From: Aldehydirespirator sp965261105
GTDB taxonomy: Bacteria > Actinomycetota > Acidimicrobiia > Acidimicrobiales > Aldehydirespiratoraceae
Assembly (NCBI GenBank): GCA_965261105.1
Contig: CBDHCM010000006.1
Location: 1,178,001 to 1,242,000, forward strand
Direction of reading: 5' to 3'
Length of the DNA stretch: 64,000 bases
The position numbers were made by a program, and so were the translations under genes. Of this stretch, positions 1-9,153 are shown piece by piece; position 1 is the stretch's first letter; every line of letters begins with the position of its first letter. Below the pieces are notes generated by a model. It had not been told where the DNA came from. It saw only the letters and a list, made by a program, of their open reading frames with translations, and did not search any database.

Positions 1-3000
1 GGCTCCAGGTCGGTCGCAGCCCGAGCGCGGAGTGTTGCAAGTTGGCCGTCGATCGATGACCTCAAGGATTGCGCCGAGCGGGTCGCCCGTGGCCCGACGG
101 AGTCACGGCCGTCGAGGATCCTTCTCGCGCGGGCAAGGCCCTGACCGCACACGGCCTCCCAGTCGAGGTGCGCTGAGAGTTGACCGAACAACTCGGGTCG
201 TGAGACCAAGTTCAGATCCCCACTCGCCTGCTTGTAGGGACGAGTCGCTACCGGATTCTCAATCTCCAGACCGAAATCGGACATGTACACAGTCTCATGC
301 ACTGGAGGTAGGAGCGATTCACGCTCGACCTGCAACCACGAGGTGACCACCTGCTCGCGCGCGGTACGTGCCAACTCATCGCTCGGCGACGCCTGCACTA
401 GAAAGTCGGTGCGAAACACCGGGATCGGCGGCCGGCAACCGCGCGCTGGTCGCATGAACGCAAACGCAACACCGCGATCGTCCTCGCTGAGGTGACGCAC
501 GATCTCATCGAGCAATCCGTGGCCAGGCCTTACGAGTGGCAAGCGTCGCTCTACCGACGCTTGGCGCGACAGCGCAAGTTCGCTATCGACCCACGGAGCC
601 ATCGCGAGTTCAAGGGCAAAGGGGACTTGAGGACGCGGTCGACCGGCTATTTGAAGGCTGCCTCTGGAAGGGCTCCACACCTTCGCTCCGACACCAGTCA
701 GCCAGGCCTTAAGCGCTGCGCCGAGGAGCGGGGCTTCGTCCTCCCGAAGGAGACGATCGTTTAGGCCGCCGTGGTGTCCGCTCACGGAGTCAAGAGAGTC
801 GTGCGCCGCTATTCGCTGCGCCTCAACCTCGAGTTTCTCGCGCCTTGATTCGACCGCAGAGTCAAGCACCGCAACTCCGCCAGTCAAGACCTGACCAAGG
901 ACTTCGGACTCCAAGTCGGAAAGGACATACTGCAGAGACGAGACCGACTGATCGAACACACCGCAGGAGTCAGCTGCGAAGAGGAACCACCCCGACGCGT
1001 ACGCCTGCTCTCCGAAAACGAACACCATCGATTCCACGGGGTGTGACTTACCGCGGACAAATCGGTCGGCTCGGCCTAGCCTCTGTTCGAGGCGAAAAAC
1101 GTCCCACGGCAGGTCCAGATGGACAACCACGTCCGCTGTCTGGAGATTGATCCCTTCCTCTGCGCTGGCATCGCAGACCAGAAGCCGACAGCTCTCGTCA
1201 GATCGCCAACGGTCGACGCTCGCCGCGTTCTCCTCCCGCGATTGAGCACTTACGTGCTTCGCCACTCGGTGCATCCCGAAGGAGTCTGCTAGAGCCCCAG
1301 ACACGGCCTGTGCCACTGTCGGGTGGACGCTCGCCAAGACGACCTTCCCGAGGTTCTTGGATATGGCCATCGAACCGATCTGACGGACGGTCGCATCAAG
1401 AACGACGGGAGCGACGGCGTCTAGATCGCGTCGCCAAGCGTCACCACTCATCGTGAGCCATCGGCACAGCAGTCCGAGCGCCCCGTCGGACTCAGCCATA
1501 GCACTGAGTTCCAGGAGCGCGTGCGGCAGCGAGCCGCAGGCTTGGCCAAGCAACCGAAGTGCTTCCGTTGCTTGCCCAATGCCCACCTGCCTGGTGTCAA
1601 CAAGTGCGGCGATGTGTAGCCGGAAGCTCTCGATCAGGTCGATGCGAGCATCGTCGCTGTCGTCGCTGATCTCGACGGTGAAGGGGCGGCCGCGTCGCCG
1701 GCCTCGTACGCCAAAGGTCGTGCTGATCTGCGGGCTCCGGCGGGTCCGGAGGAGTCGGTGGTGCAGCCGGTACGTCTCCGAGAGATGCTCTCTGACTCTC
1801 ATGATCCGGTCTGGCCGATGGTCGTCGGTGCTCTCAGAAGTTCGACGGACGAGCAGGGCAAGCGTCTCGTCGTTCGAATACACCGATCGGAGTTGGTCGG
1901 CGTACAGCGAGAAGTCGAACTTATCCAAGTCGGGGGTGAGCGAGTGGTGAATGAGCGCGAGTTCGTCCCGCATCTCGACCCGGCGAGTGAACGCTTCGAG
2001 ATCCTGAGGCTGATAGTTCGTCGGATCCAGCAGATGCAGAAGATCAAGGAAAGCCGCCTCGTTCGACCGGACCGGCGTCGCCGTGAGGAGGAAGACATCG
2101 CTCGCCCTGTGTGCCAACCCGGCCACGCGCTCAAGCATCGCGGGTGGAGACAGTCCGGCGCGAGTGAGGTGATGAGCCTCGTCGACTACGAGTACGCGAA
2201 CTGGCCCCTCTGGCCACGTGCCCGGTTCCTCGTGAGCATGGATCCGAATCGAGGCTTCGCGGTAGGCACCGACACGGAACTTGTCGACCAATTCCTCGTC
2301 CCACTGTTGGCGAAGGTGGTCGGGAACCAGAATCAGCACCTCACCGGTGGGATGATCGCGCAAGGACTGCCAGACGAGTGCTCCCGCCTCGACGGTCTTG
2401 CCAAGGCCGACTTCATCGGCCAAAAGGAATCGACGTTCGTGGTCGTTGGAGGCGCTGCGTACGACCGTGAGTTGGTGGTCATGGAGTTCGACCGACCCCA
2501 GCAGAAGTCCATCGACTCCAGCAGCAGCGGCCCGCAGCGTGTGCCACGACGCGATCAGATCGGCTCGTGGTTCGTAGACAAGAGGGCTGTCGCCACCGAG
2601 CGAGGCGAGAAGTTCGTAAGGGTCCTCAATCTTCGGTGCCCATCGGATGTCGAACTGGTCGCTTGACAGGATCTCACCCTGGCTGTTCGGCAGGGCCACG
2701 ACGTACCGCCCGTCACCGTGGGGGTGCTCCGCGTCGACTCGTCCGATTCTCCAGCGACGTCCATCATGGAAGTACACCCGCGAATGCGTGCGGATCTCGG
2801 CGGCGGCAACCCGAAACGGATCTGATTCGCGCTCGACGTAGGGGTCCCGGGCTGGTCCTCGAAAGTAGCGGACACGAGCTGTTGAGCCATCAAGGCCTAC
2901 GAGGCGGCCGATGCCCAACTCTGGCTCGCCGACAACGAACCGGCCCAGATCAGATTGGCCAACCGATTGGGGGCGCCGCCCCGCCAACTCCGGGCCGCGC

Positions 3001-3029
3001 TGAGCGTTGGGCGCACGACTCGGCCGCAT
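1..3029 (-). CDS. SNF2-type DEAH helicase, DpdE-like (partial, 3' end beyond window)
   Basis: Likely the helicase/translocase component of a Dpd-type DNA-modification-restriction system. The frame is open from an ATG at 3029 to the window edge, giving at least 1009 residues. About 200 N-terminal residues precede the helicase core. Visible motifs are FLLADEVGLGKTVEAG (Walker A, about residues 201-216), VLVVDEAHHL (DEAH, about 279-288), FLLTATPVRS (motif III, about 315), EEGINLQ and EQRLGRADRFVRGK (motifs V-VI, about 630-660). This is the complete two-lobe SF2/SNF2 layout. In known Dpd clusters DpdE is a helicase of this class needed for the restriction-like phenotype (established). Assignment to DpdE rather than another SNF2 defence helicase rests on the DpdA and DGQHR neighbours (inference). 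It lies 70 bp downstream of the DGQHR gene on the same strand. The start could be lower if the Arg/Pro-rich first 20 residues are not translated. Confidence 0.85.
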   Translation of the reverse strand, partial: MRPSRAPNAQRGPELAGRRPQSVGQSDLGRFVVGEPELGIGRLVGLDGSTARVRYFRGPARDPYVERESDPFRVAAAEIRTHSRVYFHDGRRWRIGRVDAEHPHGDGRYVVALPNSQGEILSSDQFDIRWAPKIEDPYELLASLGGDSPLVYEPRADLIASWHTLRAAAAGVDGLLLGSVELHDHQLTVVRSASNDHERRFLLADEVGLGKTVEAGALVWQSLRDHPTGEVLILVPDHLRQQWDEELVDKFRVGAYREASIRIHAHEEPGTWPEGPVRVLVVDEAHHLTRAGLSPPAMLERVAGLAHRASDVFLLTATPVRSNEAAFLDLLHLLDPTNYQPQDLEAFTRRVEMRDELALIHHSLTPDLDKFDFSLYADQLRSVYSNDETLALLVRRTSESTDDHRPDRIMRVREHLSETYRLHHRLLRTRRSPQISTTFGVRGRRRGRPFTVEISDDSDDARIDLIESFRLHIAALVDTRQVGIGQATEALRLLGQACGSLPHALLELSAMAESDGALGLLCRWLTMSGDAWRRDLDAVAPVVLDATVRQIGSMAISKNLGKVVLASVHPTVAQAVSGALADSFGMHRVAKHVSAQSREENAASVDRWRSDESCRLLVCDASAEEGINLQTADVVVHLDLPWDVFRLEQRLGRADRFVRGKSHPVESMVFVFGEQAYASGWFLFAADSCGVFDQSVSSLQYVLSDLESEVLGQVLTGGVAVLDSAVESRREKLEVEAQRIAAHDSLDSVSGHHGGLNDRLLREDEAPLLGAALKAWLTGVGAKVWSPSRGSLQIAGRPRPQVPFALELAMAPWVDSELALSRQASVERRLPLVRPGHGLLDEIVRHLSEDDRGVAFAFMRPARGCRPPIPVFRTDFLVQASPSDELARTAREQVVTSWLQVERESLLPPVHETVYMSDFGLEIENPVATRPYKQASGDLNLVSRPELFGQLSAHLDWEAVCGQGLARARRILDGRDSVGPRATRSAQSLRSSIDGQLATLRARAATDLE

Positions 3030-3099
3030 TAGGCAAGATTATGGGGAGTTTTCGAAACAAGCGCAGAGCTGCCACTCGGGAGCACGATCGCTCGCTATT

Positions 3100-4275
3100 T
3101 CATCGGCGCCATACTTGCCTTTCCTGCTTAGGTGATGCGCCTTGGCGCGCTGCTCGGGAAAGTCGCCGGTACTGGCGCAACAAGTGGCCGCTGAGCAGTT
3201 TGATGTCCTTGTGGGTGTTCTGGAGTTCGTTCCACCGCCTCAGGGAGTCGTGCCCGAACTGCCAGTAGCCGCCAGTCCACGCGCACTCTTCACGCAGAAA
3301 TTCGAGTTCTGCTACATAGTCAGGCTCGTCGGGCAGCAGGCCCCGAGCGATGTGCTCGTCGGTGATGGCATCCATCAGGTAGCCCAAACTCGCAATCCCA
3401 ACACCGTGCATTAGGCGCGACCGACGAGGCGGAAGACCCCATGCTTCCTCGAAGACCCTCTCAACCGCCCGCCAGAACGGTTTCAGGATCAACAGCATCT
3501 CCTCGATATCGCCGCTTCCCGTATCGGGGTCGCGGAAGTAGTAGAGGCAGCCGTCGGTCAAGCTGTTCTCGATCATCCGGAGGATCGAGGTCCCCTTGAC
3601 CACTCCGTCCGGGGTGGTCGGTGTCTGAATCAGTTGGTGGAACGGCGAATCCTCGTCGAAATTGAGCCGCTCCACCACAAACGATGGGAAGCGCTTGCGC
3701 ATCAGCGCAGGTGGGAGCGGGCCCTCAGTGGATGGCAGGAGTTCGTAGACCAGACCCTTGGGAAGTGGTCTTGTCGAGTTCACGAGGATGAACTGGGCGC
3801 GCTGCTCGCCCTTGCTCGCTGTGATGAACGCGGTAATGCACAGGGGGAAAGAGTCCACCTCCGCCTCTCGGACAGCGGCGCACCTCTGCTGGCCGTCGAC
3901 GATCCATCCAGGCTTGTCCTCGTCGGGTAGATCCTCATCTACGGGAACGACCAGCGTGCCTGGGGTCACATAGCCATTGCCTGGGGTGAAGGGCTCGGTT
4001 GGCTCGAAGCGAACCCGAGTGTCGAAGGCAACGACGATCGCGTTGGGGATCATCGGCGAAGTCGTCTCAATGTATGAACGGATCGCGGCGACGTGAGCGA
4101 GCACCTCGGGCCTCTGGTATCCCGCGATCTGCCGCTCGTCGCGCCGTACCCGGCTGACCGTCGTGAACTTCGGCAATTCCTTGCCGTCAACGGCAAACGT
4201 GTAGAGCCGCCGTTCAAAGCCCTGCCGCACCTCAAGTGCAGGAACCCGCAGTTCGTATGTTGAAGCGCCACCCAT
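3100..4275 (-). CDS. DGQHR-domain protein 1 (DpdB/DndB-like)
   Basis: A 391-residue protein with the DGQHR-family signature in the variant form WIVDGQQRCAAV, at about residue 120. Downstream blocks such as QFILVNSTRPLPKGLVYELLP and SRLMHGVGIASLGYLMD follow the family pattern. In Dpd systems DpdB is a DGQHR/DndB-like partner that helps DpdA insert preQ0 into DNA (established for Salmonella Montevideo). The sequence is clearly paralogous to the DGQHR protein at 5531-6643; both share LPxGLV-ELLP, LMHGVGI and a WTxGYW...WN-LxNT C-terminal block. I chose the ATG at 4275 because it follows a GAGGAG Shine-Dalgarno-like stretch 12 nt upstream and sits 8 bp after the dpdA stop. The frame stays open upstream into dpdA, but nothing there looks native. 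Two DGQHR paralogues around one dpdA suggest a hetero-oligomeric partner or different target specificity (inference). Confidence 0.82.
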   Translation of the reverse strand: MGGASTYELRVPALEVRQGFERRLYTFAVDGKELPKFTTVSRVRRDERQIAGYQRPEVLAHVAAIRSYIETTSPMIPNAIVVAFDTRVRFEPTEPFTPGNGYVTPGTLVVPVDEDLPDEDKPGWIVDGQQRCAAVREAEVDSFPLCITAFITASKGEQRAQFILVNSTRPLPKGLVYELLPSTEGPLPPALMRKRFPSFVVERLNFDEDSPFHQLIQTPTTPDGVVKGTSILRMIENSLTDGCLYYFRDPDTGSGDIEEMLLILKPFWRAVERVFEEAWGLPPRRSRLMHGVGIASLGYLMDAITDEHIARGLLPDEPDYVAELEFLREECAWTGGYWQFGHDSLRRWNELQNTHKDIKLLSGHLLRQYRRLSRAARQGASPKQERQVWRR

Positions 4276-4283
4276 GGTGCCAA

Positions 4284-5531
4284 CTAACTCCTCGCGTCGG
4301 CCCGGTCGAGTTCCCGGCGCAGTCTCTCGGAGAACACGGCGAGATTGTGGAATCCTCGTCGCCGATTCCGGTCGGCCCCTCGAAAGATGATCACCTCGAC
4401 CCCGATCTCCCTGCAGACCGTGCAACTGCATTGCCTCCACGGCTTCGCCTCAAGCGTTCGTTGGTACTCGGCGCTCCGATCCTTCTTCGCCCCGAGCAGT
4501 TCCGCGTACTCGCGGATCGCATCGAGCACACTCTCCACGCCCGCGCCCCCTTTGTCGTAACTTCGCAGCCGACTGAGACAGGCACGTTCGAGCCGCCGGG
4601 CCGCCCTCTGGTCGACTAGACCCGCGGCTACCAGCCTGCGCAGCCTGGTGTTGCCGTCGACTTGAGGGATGCGAAGGGCAACGAAACTGCCATCGAGCGT
4701 GTAGTAGTTGTCCTTCTCGTCCTTGAAGGCTTGACGGAAGGGAGATGTACTGTCGAAGCTTGTCACACCGAACCCTGCGAAGTCTTGTACGTGCGCAGTG
4801 CGCGTGACACCAAGCAGGTGCAGTTGCGCCGCCGGGTCGAGAGCGACCGAGACCTCCTTGAGCGAATCCAGGATGTCGGGGGTCTTCAGCGGCACCATCC
4901 CCCCAAGAGCAATCCGGCCGTACCCGATGGCCTGCAGTTGTGTCACCGCCCTCGCGTAGGACAACGGGCTCCAACCGTGCGCCACTGCCAAGGGTTCGAA
5001 CCGGCACCTGCGGGCCCGGTGCAACTGAAGGAACTCTGCTGCGAGTTCGATGGTGAGGTCCTGACGGAACCTCCACTCCTCCGGTACGTCGGCGGCGCTC
5101 TTCGCATCCAACTCAGGGTCGTAGCCGAAGATCAGATGGTCCATCGCGATTCCAAGGTCCAAGCCGCACTCTTCGTAGAAATCCAGGACCTCCTCGACGG
5201 CGTAAACGGGTTCGTGCTCGCGCACGTAGGTGAACGCGCCACAATCGCCCATGATCTTGAGATTCGCGTCTCTCTGATCGAGCCGGAAGAATCGCTTGGC
5301 GCCTTCCCGGTGGAGACGGTTGCGTTGGGCCTCGGTGTACTTGGCCCCCGCCCCCGGGAGGCCGTCCACGATGGGCTTGGAGATCAGCAGCCCATCGTAG
5401 GGTGGCGGGTCGAGGACTTCATGGGCGTAGCGATCATCTCTCTGGCGAACGCGATGGATCGACCGCTGCTCTGTGATGAAGTCGAAGCTCGGGTCCACCT
5501 GGTCTTGGCTGTCGGGAAAGTAGAACTGCAT
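4284..5531 (-). CDS. dpdA: DpdA-like DNA/tRNA-guanine transglycosylase
   Basis: A 415-residue relative of tRNA-guanine transglycosylase, matching DpdA enzymes that exchange guanine in DNA for preQ0. TGT landmarks are present: IMGDCGAFTY (residues 93-102, substrate-binding Asp96), LGGMVPLK (209-216), GVTSFDSTSP (255-264, putative nucleophile Asp260) and a C-terminal zinc site C368-x-C370-x2-C373-x21-H395. DpdA proteins differ from RNA TGTs in these loops, for example DCGAF instead of DSGGF (family knowledge). The ATG at 5531 overlaps the stop of the upstream DGQHR gene in a TGATG arrangement, implying translational coupling; a GTG one codon earlier is an alternative. The gene sits between two DGQHR paralogues. 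No preQ0 synthesis genes (folE, queC/D/E) are visible in the window, so the base must come from elsewhere on the genome (inference). Confidence 0.87.
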   Translation of the reverse strand: MQFYFPDSQDQVDPSFDFITEQRSIHRVRQRDDRYAHEVLDPPPYDGLLISKPIVDGLPGAGAKYTEAQRNRLHREGAKRFFRLDQRDANLKIMGDCGAFTYVREHEPVYAVEEVLDFYEECGLDLGIAMDHLIFGYDPELDAKSAADVPEEWRFRQDLTIELAAEFLQLHRARRCRFEPLAVAHGWSPLSYARAVTQLQAIGYGRIALGGMVPLKTPDILDSLKEVSVALDPAAQLHLLGVTRTAHVQDFAGFGVTSFDSTSPFRQAFKDEKDNYYTLDGSFVALRIPQVDGNTRLRRLVAAGLVDQRAARRLERACLSRLRSYDKGGAGVESVLDAIREYAELLGAKKDRSAEYQRTLEAKPWRQCSCTVCREIGVEVIIFRGADRNRRRGFHNLAVFSERLRRELDRADARS

Positions 5532-6643
5532 CACCCCTGCCCGACACTGAAGTAGACGCGGATCAAGTAGTTCGCTAGCAGGCGCTGGTTCCGGGTCGTG
5601 TTCTCAAGGTCGTTCCATTGCAGCGAGAGGTCTTCCCAGTAGCCGTCCGTCCAACGGCAATGGGGAGCGATCCGCTCCATTGCCCGCAGCGCATGGTCGC
5701 GTGCGCTCGTCTCGGTCGCGTTCGGTGAGCCCATCACCTTGTCCATCAAGCGTCCCATCGCGCGGATGCCGACGCCGTGCATCAGGCGACTCTCATGGGG
5801 AGTTCTCCCCCATGCCTCCGGGAACGCGTCGCGAACAGCACTCCAGTATCCGACGAGGATCTCCCAGATGGGCTCGAAGTCCGTCTCGCCGGTGGCGAGG
5901 TTCCGATAGGGGAAGAGACAGCCCGATGGCGAGTTGAGGCTCTCCCGCAGCATCTCGACGATGCTCGTGGCGGTAATCACTGCTCGCGACCCTCGTGGGG
6001 TTGAGGCGCGACGGATGAGTCCGCGTAGCGGCGAGTCCTCTGCACTGTTGAGGAGCCCACAGAGTTCCGACGGCACCTGCTTAGCCATCAGCGTTCGCGG
6101 CAGGGGAACCGACACCTCGGGCAGGAGTTCGGTCACGAGGCCGCGGGGCAGAGGCTTCGCGTTGTTGATCCTAAGGAACTGGTCTCGCTGCTGGCCGACA
6201 GTCTCCGCGACGAAGGCGCTGATCGGAACAGGAAAGTCGCGTCGCGACGACCGAGACAGGGCAAGAGCCCTCTGCTGTCCGTCGACTATCCAGGCGGGCT
6301 TGCACGTGCCCGGCTCAGCGATCGGGATCTCCAGCACGCCAGCCTTCGCGAGGCCATCGTCGTTGGCCGGTCCCCTGCTTCGGCGGAACCGAACGGTCCC
6401 GTTCATTGCGAGGATCAGCGCATTGGGAAACAGCACGTCATCACCGTCCAAGTACTCGAGGATGTCCTGGACGTGGTCTCGGACCTCTGCGCGCTGATAG
6501 CCGATCAACTCGTCGCCCTTGCTCCGGTTGATCCTCGCGATCTCCGCCACCTGGAACACCTCGTCAGCTCGAAGCGTGAAGAGGTACAGAGGTCCGGTCT
6601 TCGCCTGTTCGATACAGAGCGCCCGCCGACATAGGACCTTCAC
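5531..6643 (-). CDS. DGQHR-domain protein 2 (DpdB/DndB-like)
   Basis: A 370-residue DGQHR-family protein with WIVDGQQRALAL at about residue 120, followed by QFLRINNAKPLPRGLVTELLP and SRLMHGVGIRAMG, closely paralogous to the protein at 3100-4275. It probably assists the transglycosylase encoded immediately downstream. The GTG start at 6643 overlaps the stop of the preceding gene (GTGA, 4 nt), and its own stop overlaps the dpdA ATG. The three genes DUF6884-DGQHR-dpdA are therefore tightly coupled. DGQHR/DndB proteins belong to the ParB/sulfiredoxin-like fold and some hydrolyse ATP (family knowledge); which activity applies here is not visible. I am confident of the family and unsure of the division of labour between the two paralogues. 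Confidence 0.83.
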   Translation of the reverse strand: MKVLCRRALCIEQAKTGPLYLFTLRADEVFQVAEIARINRSKGDELIGYQRAEVRDHVQDILEYLDGDDVLFPNALILAMNGTVRFRRSRGPANDDGLAKAGVLEIPIAEPGTCKPAWIVDGQQRALALSRSSRRDFPVPISAFVAETVGQQRDQFLRINNAKPLPRGLVTELLPEVSVPLPRTLMAKQVPSELCGLLNSAEDSPLRGLIRRASTPRGSRAVITATSIVEMLRESLNSPSGCLFPYRNLATGETDFEPIWEILVGYWSAVRDAFPEAWGRTPHESRLMHGVGIRAMGRLMDKVMGSPNATETSARDHALRAMERIAPHCRWTDGYWEDLSLQWNDLENTTRNQRLLANYLIRVYFSVGQG

Positions 6644-7587
6644 GTCGCCATCTCCCGAGCATAGTCGAACAGCCGACCGAACCGGGCCTGCTCGCAGGCC
6701 TTGCCCTCGTCCCGGAAGTGCCGGAGTGCCCCCGTCTTGCTCGCGTTGGGGACCGCCGCCAAGTGATCGAGGATCCAGTCCAAGATCACGTCGTCGCGCT
6801 GCCGCCGTCGATCGAAAGAAGGAAGCCCGCCTGCGGCCGCCGTCAATGTGGCCACGATGCTACGAGCCGTATCGGCATCGGGAGGCACCGTGCCGAGTTC
6901 TGCGAGAACAGCCTTCGCTGCGCGGAGGTTGGTCGAGGACAGCGAGCCGCCAAGCGTGAGCCTCAGGCTGCCGGATACTGCCACCCAGCACTCCTCAAGA
7001 CCGGCGAGGCGCGTACCGGAAGCGAAGACCATCACCCGCTTAGGGTCACCGAGGCGCTCGGCGAGAGCTGTCAAGTCGGTAGCTACCGCATCGAGGTAGT
7101 TTCGTCCGACGCACACCATCACGCTGGTGTCTGATGCATCCTCCCCGAGGTCGACAAGACGCTGAGGACCATGCCGACGTAGAACCTCGGCGCGCGTCAA
7201 CTCATCCCACCATTGACGTCGTACATGGCTGGGTGCCGCTGGGCCCGAAGTTGCGAGCACCGAATCGGGGTGGCGAGCAGCAAGGGTTGCTTCGTACATG
7301 GGCACTTCGTCGTGAATGCCAACGAGACCGAGGCCAGCCGAAACAACGGAGACGCTGACTTGCCCGGCCGACTCGGCACAATACGCGAGTTGCCTCCCAG
7401 TCTGCCAGTACTCCCCAGCGTACAAGTCAGCCGCGACGTACCGCCGAGGAGCCGTCGAGACGAGGGCAGCCCACTGGGCGACGCGATCCGAGACGGGCGC
7501 CTGGTCCACGCTACGCAGCCGTGGATACCCAGGCTCCGACGCACGCTTTCGAGCAGTGCACGCGAGGACGATGTGGAGTTTTTGCAT
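6640..7587 (-). CDS. DUF6884-like protein of the Dpd-type operon
   Basis: A 315-residue protein whose N-terminus, MQKLHIVLACTARKR, and the following RYVAADLYAGEYWQ resemble the DUF6884/YaaA-like group, small proteins often found in phage and defence loci. Its role is unknown. In the studied Dpd clusters an additional protein, DpdC, converts the inserted preQ0 to the amide (dADG). This gene lies in a position where such an accessory factor could sit, but I cannot show homology to DpdC. The start is the ATG at 7587; a TTG lies directly before it. The 3' end overlaps the GTG start of the next DGQHR gene by 4 nt, so it is the first gene of the coupled unit. The C-terminal third (from about 230) is basic and could bind nucleic acid (inference). 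Confidence 0.6.
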   Translation of the reverse strand: MQKLHIVLACTARKRASEPGYPRLRSVDQAPVSDRVAQWAALVSTAPRRYVAADLYAGEYWQTGRQLAYCAESAGQVSVSVVSAGLGLVGIHDEVPMYEATLAARHPDSVLATSGPAAPSHVRRQWWDELTRAEVLRRHGPQRLVDLGEDASDTSVMVCVGRNYLDAVATDLTALAERLGDPKRVMVFASGTRLAGLEECWVAVSGSLRLTLGGSLSSTNLRAAKAVLAELGTVPPDADTARSIVATLTAAAGGLPSFDRRRQRDDVILDWILDHLAAVPNASKTGALRHFRDEGKACEQARFGRLFDYAREMAT

Positions 7588-8029
7588 CAAGTTGGGCTGT
7601 TAGTGGTGAAATAACTGCGGTGCATATACACGAGACATCTCCAACAACTGGGCTCCGTGACTACTTGGTAGCGTAGCTGGTGGTGGCTTCGAGTGCCAGA
7701 ACCAACCGCGAGTCGGGCGCTGGGCGCAACTACCCATCAACGGAGAGTTCCTCGGCGCATCTGTAGACGGATCGGCTCGGATCGCTGCATTCCTCCCTGG
7801 GCTCGGTTCGGGTGTGAGCCCTCCACGGGCCAGTTCTCCGCTACGGCCGCCCTTCCCCAGCCTTGAGGAACGGCTCGACGAGGCGTTGGAATGACGCTTA
7901 CTCCAAGGCTGGTGCTAGGGCCGCTGCTCCAAGCCGGCGCATGACGATCGATCACGGGGGCCGTCGACCACGGTACATCCGCCCACAGCCGCGTATGCCG
8001 AAGCGGAGACGGAGGCAGATGCCACGTCG
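7588..8029. other. 442-bp gap without a convincing gene between two halves of the island
   Basis: No complete gene was found. On the plus strand an open stretch from about 7661 to 7897 ends in a run reading PSLEERLDEALE before a stop. It lacks a start codon and could be the tail of a decayed gene. A short palindrome (GAGACATCTC, about 7632-7641) lies about 45 bp upstream of the DUF6884-like gene and could be regulatory. The gap probably carries the promoter of the DUF6884-DGQHR-dpdA unit and separates it from the DGQHR/HNH pair upstream. Confidence 0.4.
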
Positions 8030-9142
8030 CTACTCATCCTGGTCCGCGTCAACCAGCGATCCCAGGTCCGCGTCCCAGTTCACACCTCGTCTCAGGTTCC
8101 GCCGCACGGTTTTTAGCGCCTCTATCACGAGTTGTCGGCCTGCGGACGTGTCAAGGCTCTTGGCGGCCCACTCTCGCTGCCAGAACTCGGAATCGAGGTA
8201 GTCGAGGATGTTGTCCTCAATCTCCTTCCGCGTGGCGTCGGGATCCGCCAAGTCAACGTCCTCGCGGTCAGCCAGAGGCACGAGGTCCTCGATGACGAAT
8301 GTCGTCAGAGTTACGAGCCCCACCTTCTGCAGCAGCTTTGAATTCGCAGTCCATAGGTCAGGCCAACGGTCCCTGACCGCCCACCAGAGGGTGAAGAAGA
8401 ACTCGATGAGCGAGTCGTCGTCTGCAAGGTCGGGGAGGTTCTTCTTCGCAATGGCTGCGACTGCCTGCTCAACCGAGGCCGGTCGAACCAAGTTCGTCCG
8501 ATCGGCGTCCGCATCGCTTGGCTCTGTCGGCCATTCGACCGACTTGTAGAAGGGCGAGTCAGGCGAACTGTCTACGACCCCGACGAATGTGTGTCGACCG
8601 AGCACCATTCTCGCCGCCTTGAGCCGATCAGCGAGAGCGTCCTCTGCGTATCGGAGGGCGAGAAACTTCACATGGTCCGTGGGAACCTTGGACGCCTTGC
8701 TGTTGATCACCAAGAACTGGAAAGCGATCTCCTCATCCTGAGGATTGATCAACGCCACCACATTCAGCAGCAAGCTTGGATCGTAGGCCTCGACGCCATA
8801 CATCCGATGCTGGCCGTCAATGACGAGCCCAGGTGGGGATTCCGCGTCGTCGGGGATCGAGATCGACGCACATCCTCCCGTCGGCGGCTCCTCAAGACCG
8901 GGGAGTTGAAGAGCCACGACCAAGGAGGTGGGGATTGTGTTGCGCTCATCCTGGCTGAGAAAGCGGGTGATCGCCCGAACCCTGGATTCACTCCGTAGGC
9001 GCTGGTGGCCGGTCCCCTCATGCCTCAACCGTTCGACCTCAGCCCACGCCGCAATCTCCCCTGCGGGAGCAACGAAGGATGCCAGGAGGGGCCCCGCACC
9101 TTCTCGCTGACGACTGAAGACTGCTGAGTACTCGTAGGCCAC
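8030..9142 (-). CDS. DGQHR-domain protein 3 (DndB-like), HNH-linked
   Basis: A 370-residue DGQHR protein carrying the canonical form LVIDGQHRMYGV at about residue 123, followed by FQFLVINSKASKVPTDHVKF. It is much more divergent than the other two DGQHR proteins of the island, which have WIVDGQQR and share long blocks with each other. It therefore belongs to a different subfamily, nearer the general DndB-like group. The GTG start at 9142 lies 11 bp after the stop of the HNH nuclease gene, so the two form a pair. The C-terminus is acidic (ends DADQDE). DGQHR proteins typically act with DNA-modification or restriction enzymes (family knowledge). Pairing with an HNH protein suggests a restriction or regulatory arm of the island (inference). 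Confidence 0.8.
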   Translation of the reverse strand: MAYEYSAVFSRQREGAGPLLASFVAPAGEIAAWAEVERLRHEGTGHQRLRSESRVRAITRFLSQDERNTIPTSLVVALQLPGLEEPPTGGCASISIPDDAESPPGLVIDGQHRMYGVEAYDPSLLLNVVALINPQDEEIAFQFLVINSKASKVPTDHVKFLALRYAEDALADRLKAARMVLGRHTFVGVVDSSPDSPFYKSVEWPTEPSDADADRTNLVRPASVEQAVAAIAKKNLPDLADDDSLIEFFFTLWWAVRDRWPDLWTANSKLLQKVGLVTLTTFVIEDLVPLADREDVDLADPDATRKEIEDNILDYLDSEFWQREWAAKSLDTSAGRQLVIEALKTVRRNLRRGVNWDADLGSLVDADQDE

Positions 9143-9153
9143 CGCTCGCTCTC

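Noticed and set aside
1758..2666. A 302-codon plus-strand frame opposite the helicase
   Set aside because: It lies antisense to an intact helicase with all SF2 motifs; its product has no recognisable pattern and is an artefact of GC-rich codon structure.
4985..5005. GGTTCGAAC, resembling a tRNA T-loop
   Set aside because: It lies inside dpdA and no acceptor or anticodon arm can be folded around it.
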